Of a stretch of DNA of 64,000 nt, positions 26,453 through 35,501 are shown piece after piece. The stretch spans positions 2,539,001 to 2,603,000 of the forward strand of contig NZ_CP073747.1 of NCBI RefSeq assembly GCF_024398015.1, given 5' to 3'. The translations under genes were made by a program, and so were the position numbers. The notes below the pieces were generated by a model, which was not told the DNA's origin, ran no database searches, and saw only the letters and a list, made by a program, of their open reading frames with translations. The stretch comes from Kordiimonas sp. SCSIO 12610. GTDB taxonomy: Bacteria; Pseudomonadota; Alphaproteobacteria; Sphingomonadales; Kordiimonadaceae. The stretch's first letter is position 1; every line of letters starts with the position of its first letter.

Positions 26453-27220
26453 ATGGCAATCGCACCAGTAACCAACAGTCCAGCACTCGCAGCGCTTCAA
26501 GATCCGAGCGCACAGCCATCGGCAGCAGATAATTCTGCTATTGGCCTGGGTGAAGACTTTTCAACCTTTTTGACCTTGCTGACAACTCAGTTACAGAATC
26601 AGGACCCCCTTGATCCCACAGATACGAATGAGTTCACCAACCAGATTGTCAATTTCACAGGCGTTGAACAACAAATCAGAACCAACCAGAATTTGGAGGC
26701 ACTCGCTGACCTTACACGCGTGAATAACCTTGCAAGTGCAGCAAGTTTCCTCGGGCAGGAAGCGCTGATTGAAGCAGATACAGCAACCCATGAAGGAAAC
26801 GGTTCAACATTTCAGTATATTTTACCTGAGGCCGCATCATCAACAACGCTTGAAATCCTTAATTCAGATGGTGAAGTTGTCTTTTCGCAGCCCGGTGAGG
26901 TGTTGTTGGGGGCTAACGTATTTAATTGGCAAGGCATTGACAGCAATGGTTCTGTTGTTCCGAACGGCGATTACAGACTTCGTGTTACATCTTTGGACGC
27001 GGACGATGAGTTCATACCAGCTACTATTTTAGTGCAAGACACCATCACTGAGGTTGAGACGATCACTGACACGCCAATATTCACTGTCGGCAGTAACGTT
27101 GTGAACCAATCAGGCATTTTACGTATTATTGCCGCGCAACCAAACGGGCCAATAACGCAGAATCCTATCAGTCTTGAAGACGAGATCGCAAACGCGAACA
27201 CCTCTTCGACAGATAGTTAA
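26453..27220 (+). CDS. flgD: Flagellar hook assembly protein FlgD
   Basis: Scaffold (hook cap) for assembly of hook subunits outside the cell. 255 residues. The N-terminal segment FSTFLTLLTTQLQNQDPLDP followed by TNEFTNQIVNFTGVEQQI is the FlgD signature; the C-terminal part has the FLG-like beta domain (VFNWQGIDSNGSVVPNGDYRL). It starts 22 bp after fliK with AAGGTAAG upstream and is probably in the same operon. Confidence 0.94.
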   Translation: MAIAPVTNSPALAALQDPSAQPSAADNSAIGLGEDFSTFLTLLTTQLQNQDPLDPTDTNEFTNQIVNFTGVEQQIRTNQNLEALADLTRVNNLASAASFLGQEALIEADTATHEGNGSTFQYILPEAASSTTLEILNSDGEVVFSQPGEVLLGANVFNWQGIDSNGSVVPNGDYRLRVTSLDADDEFIPATILVQDTITEVETITDTPIFTVGSNVVNQSGILRIIAAQPNGPITQNPISLEDEIANANTSSTDS

Positions 27221-27321
27221 ACGACTTTCGGGACAAAGTTCCCGTTACCCACATAACGTGGAAAAAGCAGAACGCCAAAACAGTATAGAGTAATGCAAAA
27301 GAGTATATTAGGAGAAAAATA

Positions 27322-28695
27322 ATGGCATTCGCAGCTTTAGCAGCAGGTGTATCGGGCCTTCAGGCTTTCACGGACGGTGTTGGCGTAATCGCCGATAATA
27401 TCACTAACGTAAACACGATTGGTTACAAAGAAACCCGGTCAACCTTCTCTACCTTGGTGACAGAAACTTCATCTTCATCAAGCTATTCACCAGGTGGTGT
27501 GCGGGCATCTACGCAAACACTTGTAAGTCGACAAGGGCTATTACAACCAACGACATCCCCAACCGATTTGGCTATTGATGGCGCAGGGTTTTTCGCGGTA
27601 CGCCTTGGGGACTCTGAAGATACAAGTGCTGAAACATTGTTCACGCGCGCTGGATCATTTACAGAAAACTCAGAAGGGTTTCTTCAAAATACAGCCGGTC
27701 TAACGCTTCTTGGATTTCCAGTAGATCCAACAGGTGATATTACCACAACAACAAACCTCGATGATCTGGTTCCTATTAACATTAACAACCTGAATGCCTT
27801 TGGTCAGGCAACCTCAGAATTAGGCGTACGGGTTAACCTTCAGGCAAGTGTTCCTGTAAACCCAGCCTACACCTTAGGTGCGGGACCAAACTTTGTACCT
27901 AGCGGCGAATTAGCTGCGGGCACAGTGCAGGCAGACTTTGAAACTAACGTTCAAATTTTTGACTCGCTCGGCGGTTCACACACGGTGGTACTAGCCGCGA
28001 CAAGAACTGGTCCTAATCAGTTTGCGTATGAATATTATTTTGATGACCCAACCGAACTGGATGCAGGTATACATGGTCCAAATGGCTTGATCGGCGGCGG
28101 CGTATTGAACTTCAATACAGATGGTACAATTGATCTTCCGAACAGTACATTTAATGATATTCTCACTGGCGCCCCTGTATCGTTACCTGATGGTAACCTC
28201 ACGTTCCGTTATAGTGCAACGGACTCGCTTCGCGCAGACGGTGATATCAACTTTGACTTTGGTACTGATGGTCAAGCAGATGGCTTTACTCAGTTCGATC
28301 AACCTTCAACACTTATTTCATCGGTTGCTGACGGTGCAGCTTTTGATAGTGTGAACGGTGTATCGATCGGTTCAAACGGTGATGTAACGGCTCTATTCAG
28401 AAACGGCCTATCCCTGACAGTATTCAGAATTCCGCTTGTAACCTTCCCTAATCCGGAAGGCCTAACACGACGCCAAGGCAATGCATTTGGTATTTCCGAT
28501 ATTTCTGGTGACGCTGTTCCGCAAACCGAACAACAAGGTGGAGCCGGTGCCATTACATCTAACGCACTTGAAAACTCAACAGTTGACCTTGCTAACGAAT
28601 TTGCCCAGTTGATTACTGTTCAACGAGCATTCTCAGCATCGACACGAATTATTACAACATCAGATGAAATTCTTCAGGAATTAACAAACATCTAA
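27322..28695 (+). CDS. flgE: Flagellar hook protein FlgE
   Basis: Structural subunit of the flagellar hook, exported by the flagellar type III system. 457 residues. The N-terminal ALAAGVSGLQAFTDGVGVIA with DNITNVNTIGYK and the C-terminal SNALENSTVDLANEFAQLIT are the D0 coiled-coil parts of rod and hook proteins; the middle is variable. AGGAG lies 8 bases before the ATG at 27322. The 101-bp gap after flgD may hold a separate promoter, though no clear sigma-54 site is seen. A terminator follows. Confidence 0.95.
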   Translation: MAFAALAAGVSGLQAFTDGVGVIADNITNVNTIGYKETRSTFSTLVTETSSSSSYSPGGVRASTQTLVSRQGLLQPTTSPTDLAIDGAGFFAVRLGDSEDTSAETLFTRAGSFTENSEGFLQNTAGLTLLGFPVDPTGDITTTTNLDDLVPININNLNAFGQATSELGVRVNLQASVPVNPAYTLGAGPNFVPSGELAAGTVQADFETNVQIFDSLGGSHTVVLAATRTGPNQFAYEYYFDDPTELDAGIHGPNGLIGGGVLNFNTDGTIDLPNSTFNDILTGAPVSLPDGNLTFRYSATDSLRADGDINFDFGTDGQADGFTQFDQPSTLISSVADGAAFDSVNGVSIGSNGDVTALFRNGLSLTVFRIPLVTFPNPEGLTRRQGNAFGISDISGDAVPQTEQQGGAGAITSNALENSTVDLANEFAQLITVQRAFSASTRIITTSDEILQELTNI

Positions 28696-28700
28696 ATATC

Positions 28701-28769
28701 ATAGTACCCCTAAGCAGGGTACTATCTACTCTCTTGCATCTAAACCGGGTGAATATCGCCCGGTTTTTT
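28701..28769 (+). terminator. Double stem-loop terminator after flgE
   Basis: ATAGTACCC (28701-28709) pairs with GGGTACTAT (28717-28725). A second hairpin AACCGGG...CCCGGTT at 28743-28765 is followed by a run of T. The second is a classical terminator. Confidence 0.85.
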
Positions 28770-28855
28770 GCGTCATAGTACCGCGAATTCCAGCCACTCT
28801 AAAAAATTGTTCCGGTTCATTAGCTTTTTTTAAAGACATGCTTTCCATACTTACA

Positions 28856-28868
28856 ACTCGATTCGAGT
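28856..28868. promoter_or_regulatory. Palindrome with GANTC site before sciP
   Basis: ACTCGA and TCGAGT around one T form a perfect palindrome that includes GATTC, a CcrM-type methylation site, 12-24 bp before the sciP start. Confidence 0.4.
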
Positions 28869-28880
28869 ATATGTATAAAA

Positions 28881-29165
28881 GTGGCAACACATATGAACAA
28901 AAACAAAAATATTATTGGACCACTCGGGGAACCTATGACCCTTGATGATTTACCCCCAGCGAACACAAAACGCTGGGTTATAAGACGTAAAGCTGAGGTC
29001 GTTGCTGCGGTTAGAGGCGGCTTGCTTACGCTTGAGGACGCATGCTCTCGCTACTCATTATCTGTCGAAGAATTTCTATCCTGGCAACAAGCTATTGACG
29101 CTAACGGCATGCAGGGCCTCAAAGTTACCAAAACTCAACAATATCGTGGAACCCGCCCTTTTTGA
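28881..29165 (+). CDS. sciP: DUF1153 protein, SciP-type inhibitor of CtrA
   Basis: 94 residues. It matches the DUF1153/SciP family, with LPPANTKRWVIRRKAEVVAA then VRGGLLTLEDACSRYSLSVE forming the helix-turn-helix. In Caulobacter SciP binds CtrA and blocks its access to RNA polymerase, delaying CtrA-activated genes in the swarmer phase. Start is GTG at 28881 or ATG at 28893; neither has a clear ribosome site. Its place between flgE and fliF links cell-cycle control with flagellar genes. The family call is firm; the molecular role is taken from Caulobacter. Confidence 0.9.
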   Translation: MATHMNKNKNIIGPLGEPMTLDDLPPANTKRWVIRRKAEVVAAVRGGLLTLEDACSRYSLSVEEFLSWQQAIDANGMQGLKVTKTQQYRGTRPF

Positions 29166-29199
29166 TTCTCTGATCACATCTTTCTATAGTTAACCAACG

Positions 29200-29225
29200 G
29201 TGGTTGAAAGCCTACAATCAACCAC
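29200..29225 (+). terminator. Weak stem-loop after sciP
   Basis: GTGGTTGA (29200-29207) and TCAACCAC (29218-29225) pair perfectly over 8 bp around a 10-base loop, 35 bp after the sciP stop. No strong T-run follows. Confidence 0.45.
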
Positions 29226-29267
29226 AAATTAGGTTTTCTTAATAATTTCTATAGACTTAGATAAAAA

Positions 29268-29288
29268 TATAGGCAATATTTGCCTATA
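29268..29288. promoter_or_regulatory. 21-bp palindrome upstream of fliF
   Basis: TATAGGCAA (29268-29276) and TTGCCTATA (29280-29288) are exact inverse complements around TAT, 73 bp before the fliF start. In Caulobacter FlbD represses fliF from a site in this area; the GGCAA core could be such a site. Inference. Confidence 0.5.
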
Positions 29289-29361
29289 TTTAACTATCTG
29301 TTTACCTTTCAGCGGGTATGTAATGGATGGTGTTATAATAGATCAGTTTCCGAGGTAGGCA

Positions 29362-31080
29362 GTGGACGGTCTTATTCAGGCTTTTAAAAATTTTGGCGCG
29401 GCTCGCCTCATAGCGTTTGCAGGCGCTATATTGGCGACTGTTTTTGTATTCAGTTTAATTATTGGACGGATCGGACAGCCCCCGATGCGCGTTCTCTTTT
29501 CAGGGTTGGCGCCTCAAGACGCAGCATCAATTATTCAAGCTCTTGAAACACAGAATATTCCCCATGAACTGGATGGCGCGGGCAGTATTATTAAAGTTCC
29601 TGATGACCAGGTAGACCGCCTTCGCATAACGCTAGCAAGTGATGGCCTTGCCGGTGGAATTGTTGGTAAGGAAATTTTCGATCAAGACAGCAGTTTCGGG
29701 CGAACAAGCTTTGAACTGAATGTTAATTTGGTGCGGGCGATCGAAGGTGAACTATCGCGTACTATTCGCAATATCCAAAGCGTTAGCGAAGCAAGAGTTC
29801 ATGTTGTCTTACCTGAGCGTCGCCCCTTTCAAAGAGATGCATCCGAACCTTCTGCTTCCATACTTGTACGCACAGTAGGCGGCGGCTTGGGCGCTCGCCA
29901 AGTACAAGCCATTCAATCGCTTGTCGCATCAGCGGTACCTGGTCTAACCCCTGACAATGTTACAATTTCGGATACAGCTGGTCGCTTGTTGAGTGACGGC
30001 GCAAGCGAACCACAACTTGGCAGTTTTACAAGCTTTGAAGAAGCGCGTGTGAATAAAGAACGTCTTTACCGTGAGAAAATCGAAGACCTGCTATCGCGGT
30101 ATGTTGGTGAAGGTAATGTACGAGCGGAAGTTTCGATTGACATTAATCTTAATCGAACAACACGAAACCAAGTAACCTATGACCCTGACGGACAGGTTGT
30201 TGTCTCACAAAACACAAGTGAAAATACATCTAGGGACGAAACGTCTACCCCGACACCAGATACAGCCACTGTTGCAAATAATTTACCTGACGCACAGCAA
30301 AGTTCTAACACAAGTGTGAATACAAGCAGTGATACAAATGAGGTTACCAACTTTGAAAACTCTAAAACAGAAACGATCACAGTTGTTGAACCTGGTGAAA
30401 TTCAGCAACTGCGTATTTCTGTATTAGTAAACTCCAATGCGCTGACACCCTCAACTGATGCCGATACCGACGGCGCGCAACAAACGCAAGACACACCGAT
30501 TGACACGGCCACACTTGAGGAACTTGTGAAAGCAGCGGTTCCCTATGATGAGGCCCGTGATGATCAAATAACGGTTCGGGCCCTGGCATTCGCGCCGGTA
30601 GAGGAATTGGAAGCGCCTGAAGAGCCATTTAATATTCTAGGTGCAGGTATTAATCAGTTAGTTAGCATTGGCACTAATATTGGCTTGTTCATTTTGGGTG
30701 TTATGTTCTTGCTGATGATTGTACGCCCCGTAGTGATGAAATTAATTGAAACGATCCCGACACCATCGGAAGAGCCAGAGCCCGCTCAAATAGAAAATCA
30801 AGCTGCAGAAACCCCTGCTCTCTTTGCACCTGACTCGCCAGTAACAGCCGACGTTGTTGCGGCTGCAGCTGCAGGCGACGAAAGTGCTGCCGCGATTGTT
30901 CGGGCTGCCAAAAACTCAGGCAGTCTCGCACTCGAAAACTTCGGAGTTGATAGCAAAATTGATGTGGCGCAAGTCGAAGGGCGACTACAAGAATCAGCGG
31001 TTAAGAAAGTTGCTGATATCATCAAATCGCACCCTGACGAGTCTGTAGCAATCCTCAGAAACTGGCTCTACGCAGAGTAA
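29362..31080 (+). CDS. fliF: Flagellar MS-ring protein FliF
   Basis: 572 residues, forms the MS ring in the inner membrane on which motor and export gate are built. An N-terminal helix (about 16-36), the YscJ/FliF periplasmic domain with [20 protein letters not shown] and [11 protein letters not shown], a variable Asn/Thr-rich loop (about 270-340), a second helix (about 435-457, [20 protein letters not shown]) and a C-terminal FliG-binding tail ending LRNWLYAE. The start is the GTG at 29362 with GAGGTAGG upstream. It heads the run fliF-fliG-fliH-fliN. Confidence 0.95.
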   Translation: MDGLIQAFKNFGAARLIAFAGAILATVFVFSLIIGRIGQPPMRVLFSGLAPQDAASIIQALETQNIPHELDGAGSIIKVPDDQVDRLRITLASDGLAGGIVGKEIFDQDSSFGRTSFELNVNLVRAIEGELSRTIRNIQSVSEARVHVVLPERRPFQRDASEPSASILVRTVGGGLGARQVQAIQSLVASAVPGLTPDNVTISDTAGRLLSDGASEPQLGSFTSFEEARVNKERLYREKIEDLLSRYVGEGNVRAEVSIDINLNRTTRNQVTYDPDGQVVVSQNTSENTSRDETSTPTPDTATVANNLPDAQQSSNTSVNTSSDTNEVTNFENSKTETITVVEPGEIQQLRISVLVNSNALTPSTDADTDGAQQTQDTPIDTATLEELVKAAVPYDEARDDQITVRALAFAPVEELEAPEEPFNILGAGINQLVSIGTNIGLFILGVMFLLMIVRPVVMKLIETIPTPSEEPEPAQIENQAAETPALFAPDSPVTADVVAAAAAGDESAAAIVRAAKNSGSLALENFGVDSKIDVAQVEGRLQESAVKKVADIIKSHPDESVAILRNWLYAE

Positions 31081-31094
31081 ATAGGTGTAATAGA

Positions 31095-32105
31095 ATGAGT
31101 GAAACCACCATTGATTTAACCGGATCACAAAAGGCTGCTGCTTTTATGCTAGCGGTTGGTGAAAACTATGGCCAAGCGATCTGGGAAGCCTTATCTGACG
31201 ATGAAATTAAAGAACTTTCTCAACACATGTCTAATCTGGGTTCTGTAAACGCTGAAGATGTAGAGAATATTTTTGTCGAATTCGCGTCAAAAGTTTCAAC
31301 CGTCGGCAGCCTAAATGGTTCCTATGAAAGTACAGAACGCCTTCTTCGTAAAATGCTGCCGGCCGACCGCGTCGGTACTATTATGGATGAAATTCGCGGA
31401 CCTGCGGGTAGAACCATGTGGGATAAGCTCGGTAATGTAAACGAGGTAGTGCTCGCAAGTTACCTAAAGAATGAATATCCACAAACTGTTGCCGTCGTCC
31501 TTCAGAAAATCAAAGCAGAGCATGCAGCACGGGTCTTATCTGTTCTTCCTGAAGATTTCTCAATGGAAGTTATTATGCGGATGCTTCGTATGGAAGCCGT
31601 GCAAAAGGATATCCTTGATAAAGTTGAGCAAACTTTGCGCATCGAGTTTATGAATAATCTGGCGCGCACCAGCCGACGTGATAGTCATGAGACCATTGCT
31701 GAGATTTTCAACTTTCTCGACCGCAGCTCAGAGGCACGTTTTCTATCCGCACTTGAGGACCGCAACAGGGACTCAGCAGAGAAAATCCGCGCACTTATGT
31801 TTACTTTCGAAGATTTGGCGAATTTGGACCCACAAGGCGTTCAAACGCTTCTCAGAAATGTGGACAAAGACAAGCTGGCTCTTGGTATGAAAGGGGCGTC
31901 GGATACGCTGCGCGACCTCTTCTTTTCAAATATGTCGGAACGTGCTGCCAAAATTCTACGCGAGGATATGGAAGCTATGGGCCCTGTTCGATTGCGTGAT
32001 GTTGATGAAGCACAGATGGAAATGGTTAGTAAAGCCAAGGATCTGGCTGAATCAGGCGAAATTCTGCTTTCTGATAATAAAGGCGAGGATGAACTGGTAT
32101 ATTAA
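31095..32105 (+). CDS. fliG: Flagellar motor switch protein FliG
   Basis: 336 residues, part of the C ring, joining FliF to FliM/FliN and contacting the stator MotA to create torque. N-domain [20 protein letters not shown], middle domain with [17 protein letters not shown] (EHPQ-type motif) and C-domain [20 protein letters not shown] with [20 protein letters not shown]. It starts 14 bp after fliF. Confidence 0.96.
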   Translation: MSETTIDLTGSQKAAAFMLAVGENYGQAIWEALSDDEIKELSQHMSNLGSVNAEDVENIFVEFASKVSTVGSLNGSYESTERLLRKMLPADRVGTIMDEIRGPAGRTMWDKLGNVNEVVLASYLKNEYPQTVAVVLQKIKAEHAARVLSVLPEDFSMEVIMRMLRMEAVQKDILDKVEQTLRIEFMNNLARTSRRDSHETIAEIFNFLDRSSEARFLSALEDRNRDSAEKIRALMFTFEDLANLDPQGVQTLLRNVDKDKLALGMKGASDTLRDLFFSNMSERAAKILREDMEAMGPVRLRDVDEAQMEMVSKAKDLAESGEILLSDNKGEDELVY

Positions 32106-32122
32106 GTATCAGGCAAAGTTTG

Positions 32123-32803
32123 ATGGTAGAACCTGTAAAATATACATTTGATCAAGCTTTCGATGGCGGAGAGAAAAGCCGTTTTGATGACGAGATCATC
32201 AAAGTACGCGCTGAAATGGAAGAATTGAAGCAACAAGCCTATGCACAAGGCTTGGAGGAAGGTCGCAAGCAAACCCTTTCAGAGATTGAGGCCTCAACAT
32301 TAAGTACGCTTTCTACCTTGGGGGGAAGCATACAAACACTTTATGATCAGCATAGCCAAACCGAAGCGCAAATGACCCATGACATGGTTCAATTGGCTTA
32401 TACTATTTCCTCAAAATTGGCTCCTGCCCTCATTGAGCGGGAACCACTGCATGAATTAGAAGCTTTGATCATAGATTGTATGCGTACAGTCAATAGTGAA
32501 CCTCGTTTGGTATTACGTGTTTCCGAGCAGCTTTTGGACAGTATTAGCAATCGTATCAATACACTGAAAGAAATGAGTAATTTCTCAGGGGATGTGGTTG
32601 TGGTTGCAGAAAACTCTCTCGGCCTTCAAGACTGCACGCTTGAATGGGCCCAGGGCGGTACAACAAAGCGATACGGCGAAATTCAAAAGCAGATCGAAAG
32701 CTTGGTACAGAAATATATTATGGGATTATCGAGTGCTTCAAACCAGAAAGAAAGCGACACAGATAATAACCATAATACCGCGGAACATATGGGAACAGAA
32801 TAA
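32123..32803 (+). CDS. fliH: Flagellar export ATPase regulator FliH (FlbE-like)
   Basis: 226 residues, a predicted helical protein with a coiled-coil centre and the YAQGLEEGRKQTLSE segment typical of FliH, which holds and restrains the FliI ATPase. Sequence is weakly conserved, but position between fliG and fliN matches Caulobacter flbE. A TTG one codon before the ATG at 32123 could also start. The stop overlaps the fliN start by one base, so translation is coupled. Confidence 0.82.
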   Translation: MVEPVKYTFDQAFDGGEKSRFDDEIIKVRAEMEELKQQAYAQGLEEGRKQTLSEIEASTLSTLSTLGGSIQTLYDQHSQTEAQMTHDMVQLAYTISSKLAPALIEREPLHELEALIIDCMRTVNSEPRLVLRVSEQLLDSISNRINTLKEMSNFSGDVVVVAENSLGLQDCTLEWAQGGTTKRYGEIQKQIESLVQKYIMGLSSASNQKESDTDNNHNTAEHMGTE

Positions 32804-33162
32804 TGGTTAACGAAACTGAAAATGCAAATGAAGTTGGCCTTCAAGAACTCTCCGAAAATCAGGACGGCGGACCCGAATTAGCGAAGAAGCAAGATGGTCA
32901 GATAAGAACTGCGCAGGAACTAGAGCCTGTTTTTGATGTTCCTGTGAAAATACAGGCCGTTCTTGGAAAAACAAAGCTTGAAGTGAACCAACTGCTTAAA
33001 CTCGCGCCGGGTGCCGTGATCGAGCTTGACCGCAAAGTTGGTGAAGCCATTGATATTTATGTCAATAACCGTTTGGTTGCCCGCGGTGAAGTTGTTCTGG
33101 TTGAGGATCATTTGGGCGTTACCATGACGGAAATTATCAAAATCGATGGCGGAGCAACCTAA
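32803..33162 (+). CDS. fliN: Flagellar motor switch protein FliN
   Basis: 119 residues. The C-terminal SpoA/FliMN domain (about 43-118) has VPVKIQAVLGKTKLEVNQLL, LKLAPGAVIELDRKVGEAID and NNRLVARGEVVLVEDHLGVT. The N-terminal 40 residues are acidic and variable. It forms the lower C ring and binds FliH. Its start overlaps the fliH stop. FliM, its normal partner, is not in this window. Confidence 0.95.
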   Translation: MVNETENANEVGLQELSENQDGGPELAKKQDGQIRTAQELEPVFDVPVKIQAVLGKTKLEVNQLLKLAPGAVIELDRKVGEAIDIYVNNRLVARGEVVLVEDHLGVTMTEIIKIDGGAT

Positions 33163-33218
33163 AGGATAACAATGACTGTTTCGATCGTTCTCAATTCATG
33201 TAAAAAGGCGAAAGGCTT

Positions 33219-33983
33219 ATGAGCACACTCATCGGCATGCTTGTTGCGTTTTTAATAGTTATTGGCTCTATCGCTTTCGGCGGGCCATTGGCTGCCTTCG
33301 TCAACCCTGCTGGTCTATTGATCGTTGTGTTGGGCACACTCGCTGTTACCGTAATCAGTTTTCCAATTTCTGAGATAATTTCAATTCCCAAAAATATATG
33401 GGACATGCTTCGCCACGGTCAAAGGGACCCTAGTCAGGAAGCCATTCGTATCTTAAAACTCGCTGTAGATGCCCGTAAAAGTAACGATATTCATGAGCTT
33501 GAGCGAAGCATTACAAGACATAAAGACGCCCCTTTCTTCGTTCAGGGGTTGAAACTTGTTGTTGATGGAACTTCACCCGAAGAAATTGAAGCCATCCTTC
33601 GAAGAGAGTCCAGTACCGTTGCTGCCAAACACATGCGCGCAGTAGACTTTTTAAGACGCGCTGGTGATGTTGCACCGGCAATGGGCCTAATTGGTACATT
33701 GATCGGCCTTGTTAGATTGCTCGGAAATCTGGATGATCCGTCGCAAATTGGCCCTGCAATGGCGGTAGCTCTTCTAACAACTTTTTACGGTGCGATACTC
33801 GCACATTTAGTATTCATTCCTCTTGCTGCAAAAACTGAAAACAGCACGTCAGAAGAAGTCCTCATTAATAACCTGTATTCGATGGGTGCGACTTCAATCA
33901 GGCGTCAGGAAAATCCGCGCAGACTGGAAATGCTGCTGAACACAGTATTACCGCCTGCAAAGCGGGTAACGTATTTTAGATAA
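33219..33983 (+). CDS. motA: Flagellar stator protein MotA (PomA-like)
   Basis: 254 residues with four membrane helices and a large cytoplasmic loop. Marks are the start TLIGMLVAFLIVIGSIAFGG, the loop rich in charged residues, and the last two helices GDVAPAMGLIGTLIGLVRLL with VALLTTFYGAILAHLVFIPL, including the conserved prolines. It builds the ion channel with MotB, using H+ or Na+; the ion cannot be told. No motB follows; it lies between fliN and flbD in what looks like the same operon. A ribosome site AAAGGC precedes the ATG at 33219. Confidence 0.9.
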   Translation: MSTLIGMLVAFLIVIGSIAFGGPLAAFVNPAGLLIVVLGTLAVTVISFPISEIISIPKNIWDMLRHGQRDPSQEAIRILKLAVDARKSNDIHELERSITRHKDAPFFVQGLKLVVDGTSPEEIEAILRRESSTVAAKHMRAVDFLRRAGDVAPAMGLIGTLIGLVRLLGNLDDPSQIGPAMAVALLTTFYGAILAHLVFIPLAAKTENSTSEEVLINNLYSMGATSIRRQENPRRLEMLLNTVLPPAKRVTYFR

Positions 33984-34041
33984 GACATTTTAATATCGGC
34001 AGCGAAATAATCGCGCCATATATGATAGACGGAGACATACA

Positions 34042-35445
34042 ATGCGATTGCTGATTATAGGCACACTTGATGGACAGCTCGGCGCTGCCAGCCAGATCGC
34101 AATGGACCGAGGCGCACAGGTAACCCATGCCCACGATGCAGAAACCGGACTTAGTATCCTGCGAAGCCGCGGCGCTGATCTCTTGATGGTGGAAATATCA
34201 CTAGACATTCCAGCCTTGATCTCACGCCTAAAGGCAGAACACTTCTCACTGCCAGTTGTTGCTTGTGGTATCGGTACTGACCCAAGAATAGCGGCCGACG
34301 CTGTCAGAAGCGGTGCCAAGGAATATATTCCTCTTCCCCCAGAAGCGGACTTGATTGCCGCTGTTTTGGAAGCAGTTTCAGAAGACAATCAATCCTTCAT
34401 TTACCGTGATCCGGTCATGAAAAACGTTGCAGCACTGGCGGAGCAAGTTGCTCCATCTGAAGCCAGCATTATGGTGACGGGGGAGTCTGGGACTGGTAAA
34501 GAAGTTATGGCGCGCTTTGTTCATCAGAAAAGTAATCGTGCGAACAAAGCATTTGTAGCTGTTAACTGTGCCGCAATCCCCGAAAACCTACTAGAGTCAG
34601 AATTATTCGGGCACGAAAAAGGGGCCTTTACAGGCGCGGTTGCTCGCCGGATCGGTAAGTTTGAAGAAGCCGACGGCGGAACACTTCTGCTAGATGAAAT
34701 TTCAGAAATGGATGTCCGCCTGCAAGCCAAGTTATTGCGCGCCATTCAGGAACGTCAAATTGATCGTGTTGGCGGGTCAAAACCGGTTAACGTAAATATT
34801 CGTATAATCGCAACCTCGAACCGAAATTTACAGGAAGAAGTTAAAGATGGTAATTTTCGGGAAGACTTATTTTTCCGCCTAAATGTTGTGAACCTACGGG
34901 TTCCACCACTTCGGGAGCGCCCCGCAGACATCAAGGCCCTAGCCACATTTTTTGCTGAAAAATACGCTAAAGTTAATAATGTCGATGAAAGACCGTTGTC
35001 AGAAGAGGCAATCCGAAGCCTTATTGCCCACACGTGGCCAGGAAATGTGCGCGAGTTGGAAAATGCAATGCACCGGGCTGTTTTATTGGCATCGGGTGAT
35101 GAAATTAGTGCAAGTGCCATTATGTTACCTGATGCAAGCGGCAACCTGATGCCCAATGACAGTCAAATGGCGTCTACTACGCCGCTTGCTAATGCGCATA
35201 ATGATGAAGCGGCAATTGCTGCCCTTGCCAGTCCAACAGCAGAGATTGGTGACCAAGGTGGCAATTTGGTCGGTAAAACGGTTGCCGAGGTCGAGCGTGA
35301 CTTGATCATTGATACCCTTAAACATTGCCTTGGAAATCGCACTCACGCCGCAAATATTCTGGGTATTTCAATACGGACGCTAAGAAACAAACTCAATCAG
35401 TATCAAACGGATGGCATTTCAGTGCCGCAACCTGGTAGCCAGTAA
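34042..35445 (+). CDS. flbD: Sigma-54 activator FlbD
   Basis: 467 residues, activates sigma-54 class flagellar promoters and represses earlier ones. The N-terminal receiver-like domain lacks the acidic pair after strand 1 (LLIIGTLDG), and the phospho-acceptor position is Glu51 (LLMVEIS), so phosphorylation control is probably lost. The AAA+ domain has Walker A GESGTGKEV, the sigma-54 contact loop GAFTGA and the DGGTLLLDE Walker B. A C-terminal Fis-like helix-turn-helix is NRTHAANILGISIRTLRNKL. In Caulobacter FlbD is governed by FliX; no fliX is seen here. Confidence 0.92.
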   Translation: MRLLIIGTLDGQLGAASQIAMDRGAQVTHAHDAETGLSILRSRGADLLMVEISLDIPALISRLKAEHFSLPVVACGIGTDPRIAADAVRSGAKEYIPLPPEADLIAAVLEAVSEDNQSFIYRDPVMKNVAALAEQVAPSEASIMVTGESGTGKEVMARFVHQKSNRANKAFVAVNCAAIPENLLESELFGHEKGAFTGAVARRIGKFEEADGGTLLLDEISEMDVRLQAKLLRAIQERQIDRVGGSKPVNVNIRIIATSNRNLQEEVKDGNFREDLFFRLNVVNLRVPPLRERPADIKALATFFAEKYAKVNNVDERPLSEEAIRSLIAHTWPGNVRELENAMHRAVLLASGDEISASAIMLPDASGNLMPNDSQMASTTPLANAHNDEAAIAALASPTAEIGDQGGNLVGKTVAEVERDLIIDTLKHCLGNRTHAANILGISIRTLRNKLNQYQTDGISVPQPGSQ

Positions 35446-35501
35446 TCCAGAAGCTAACAAAATGTCAGGCCTAACACGCCAATTTGACATGAGGAAACGA
35501 G

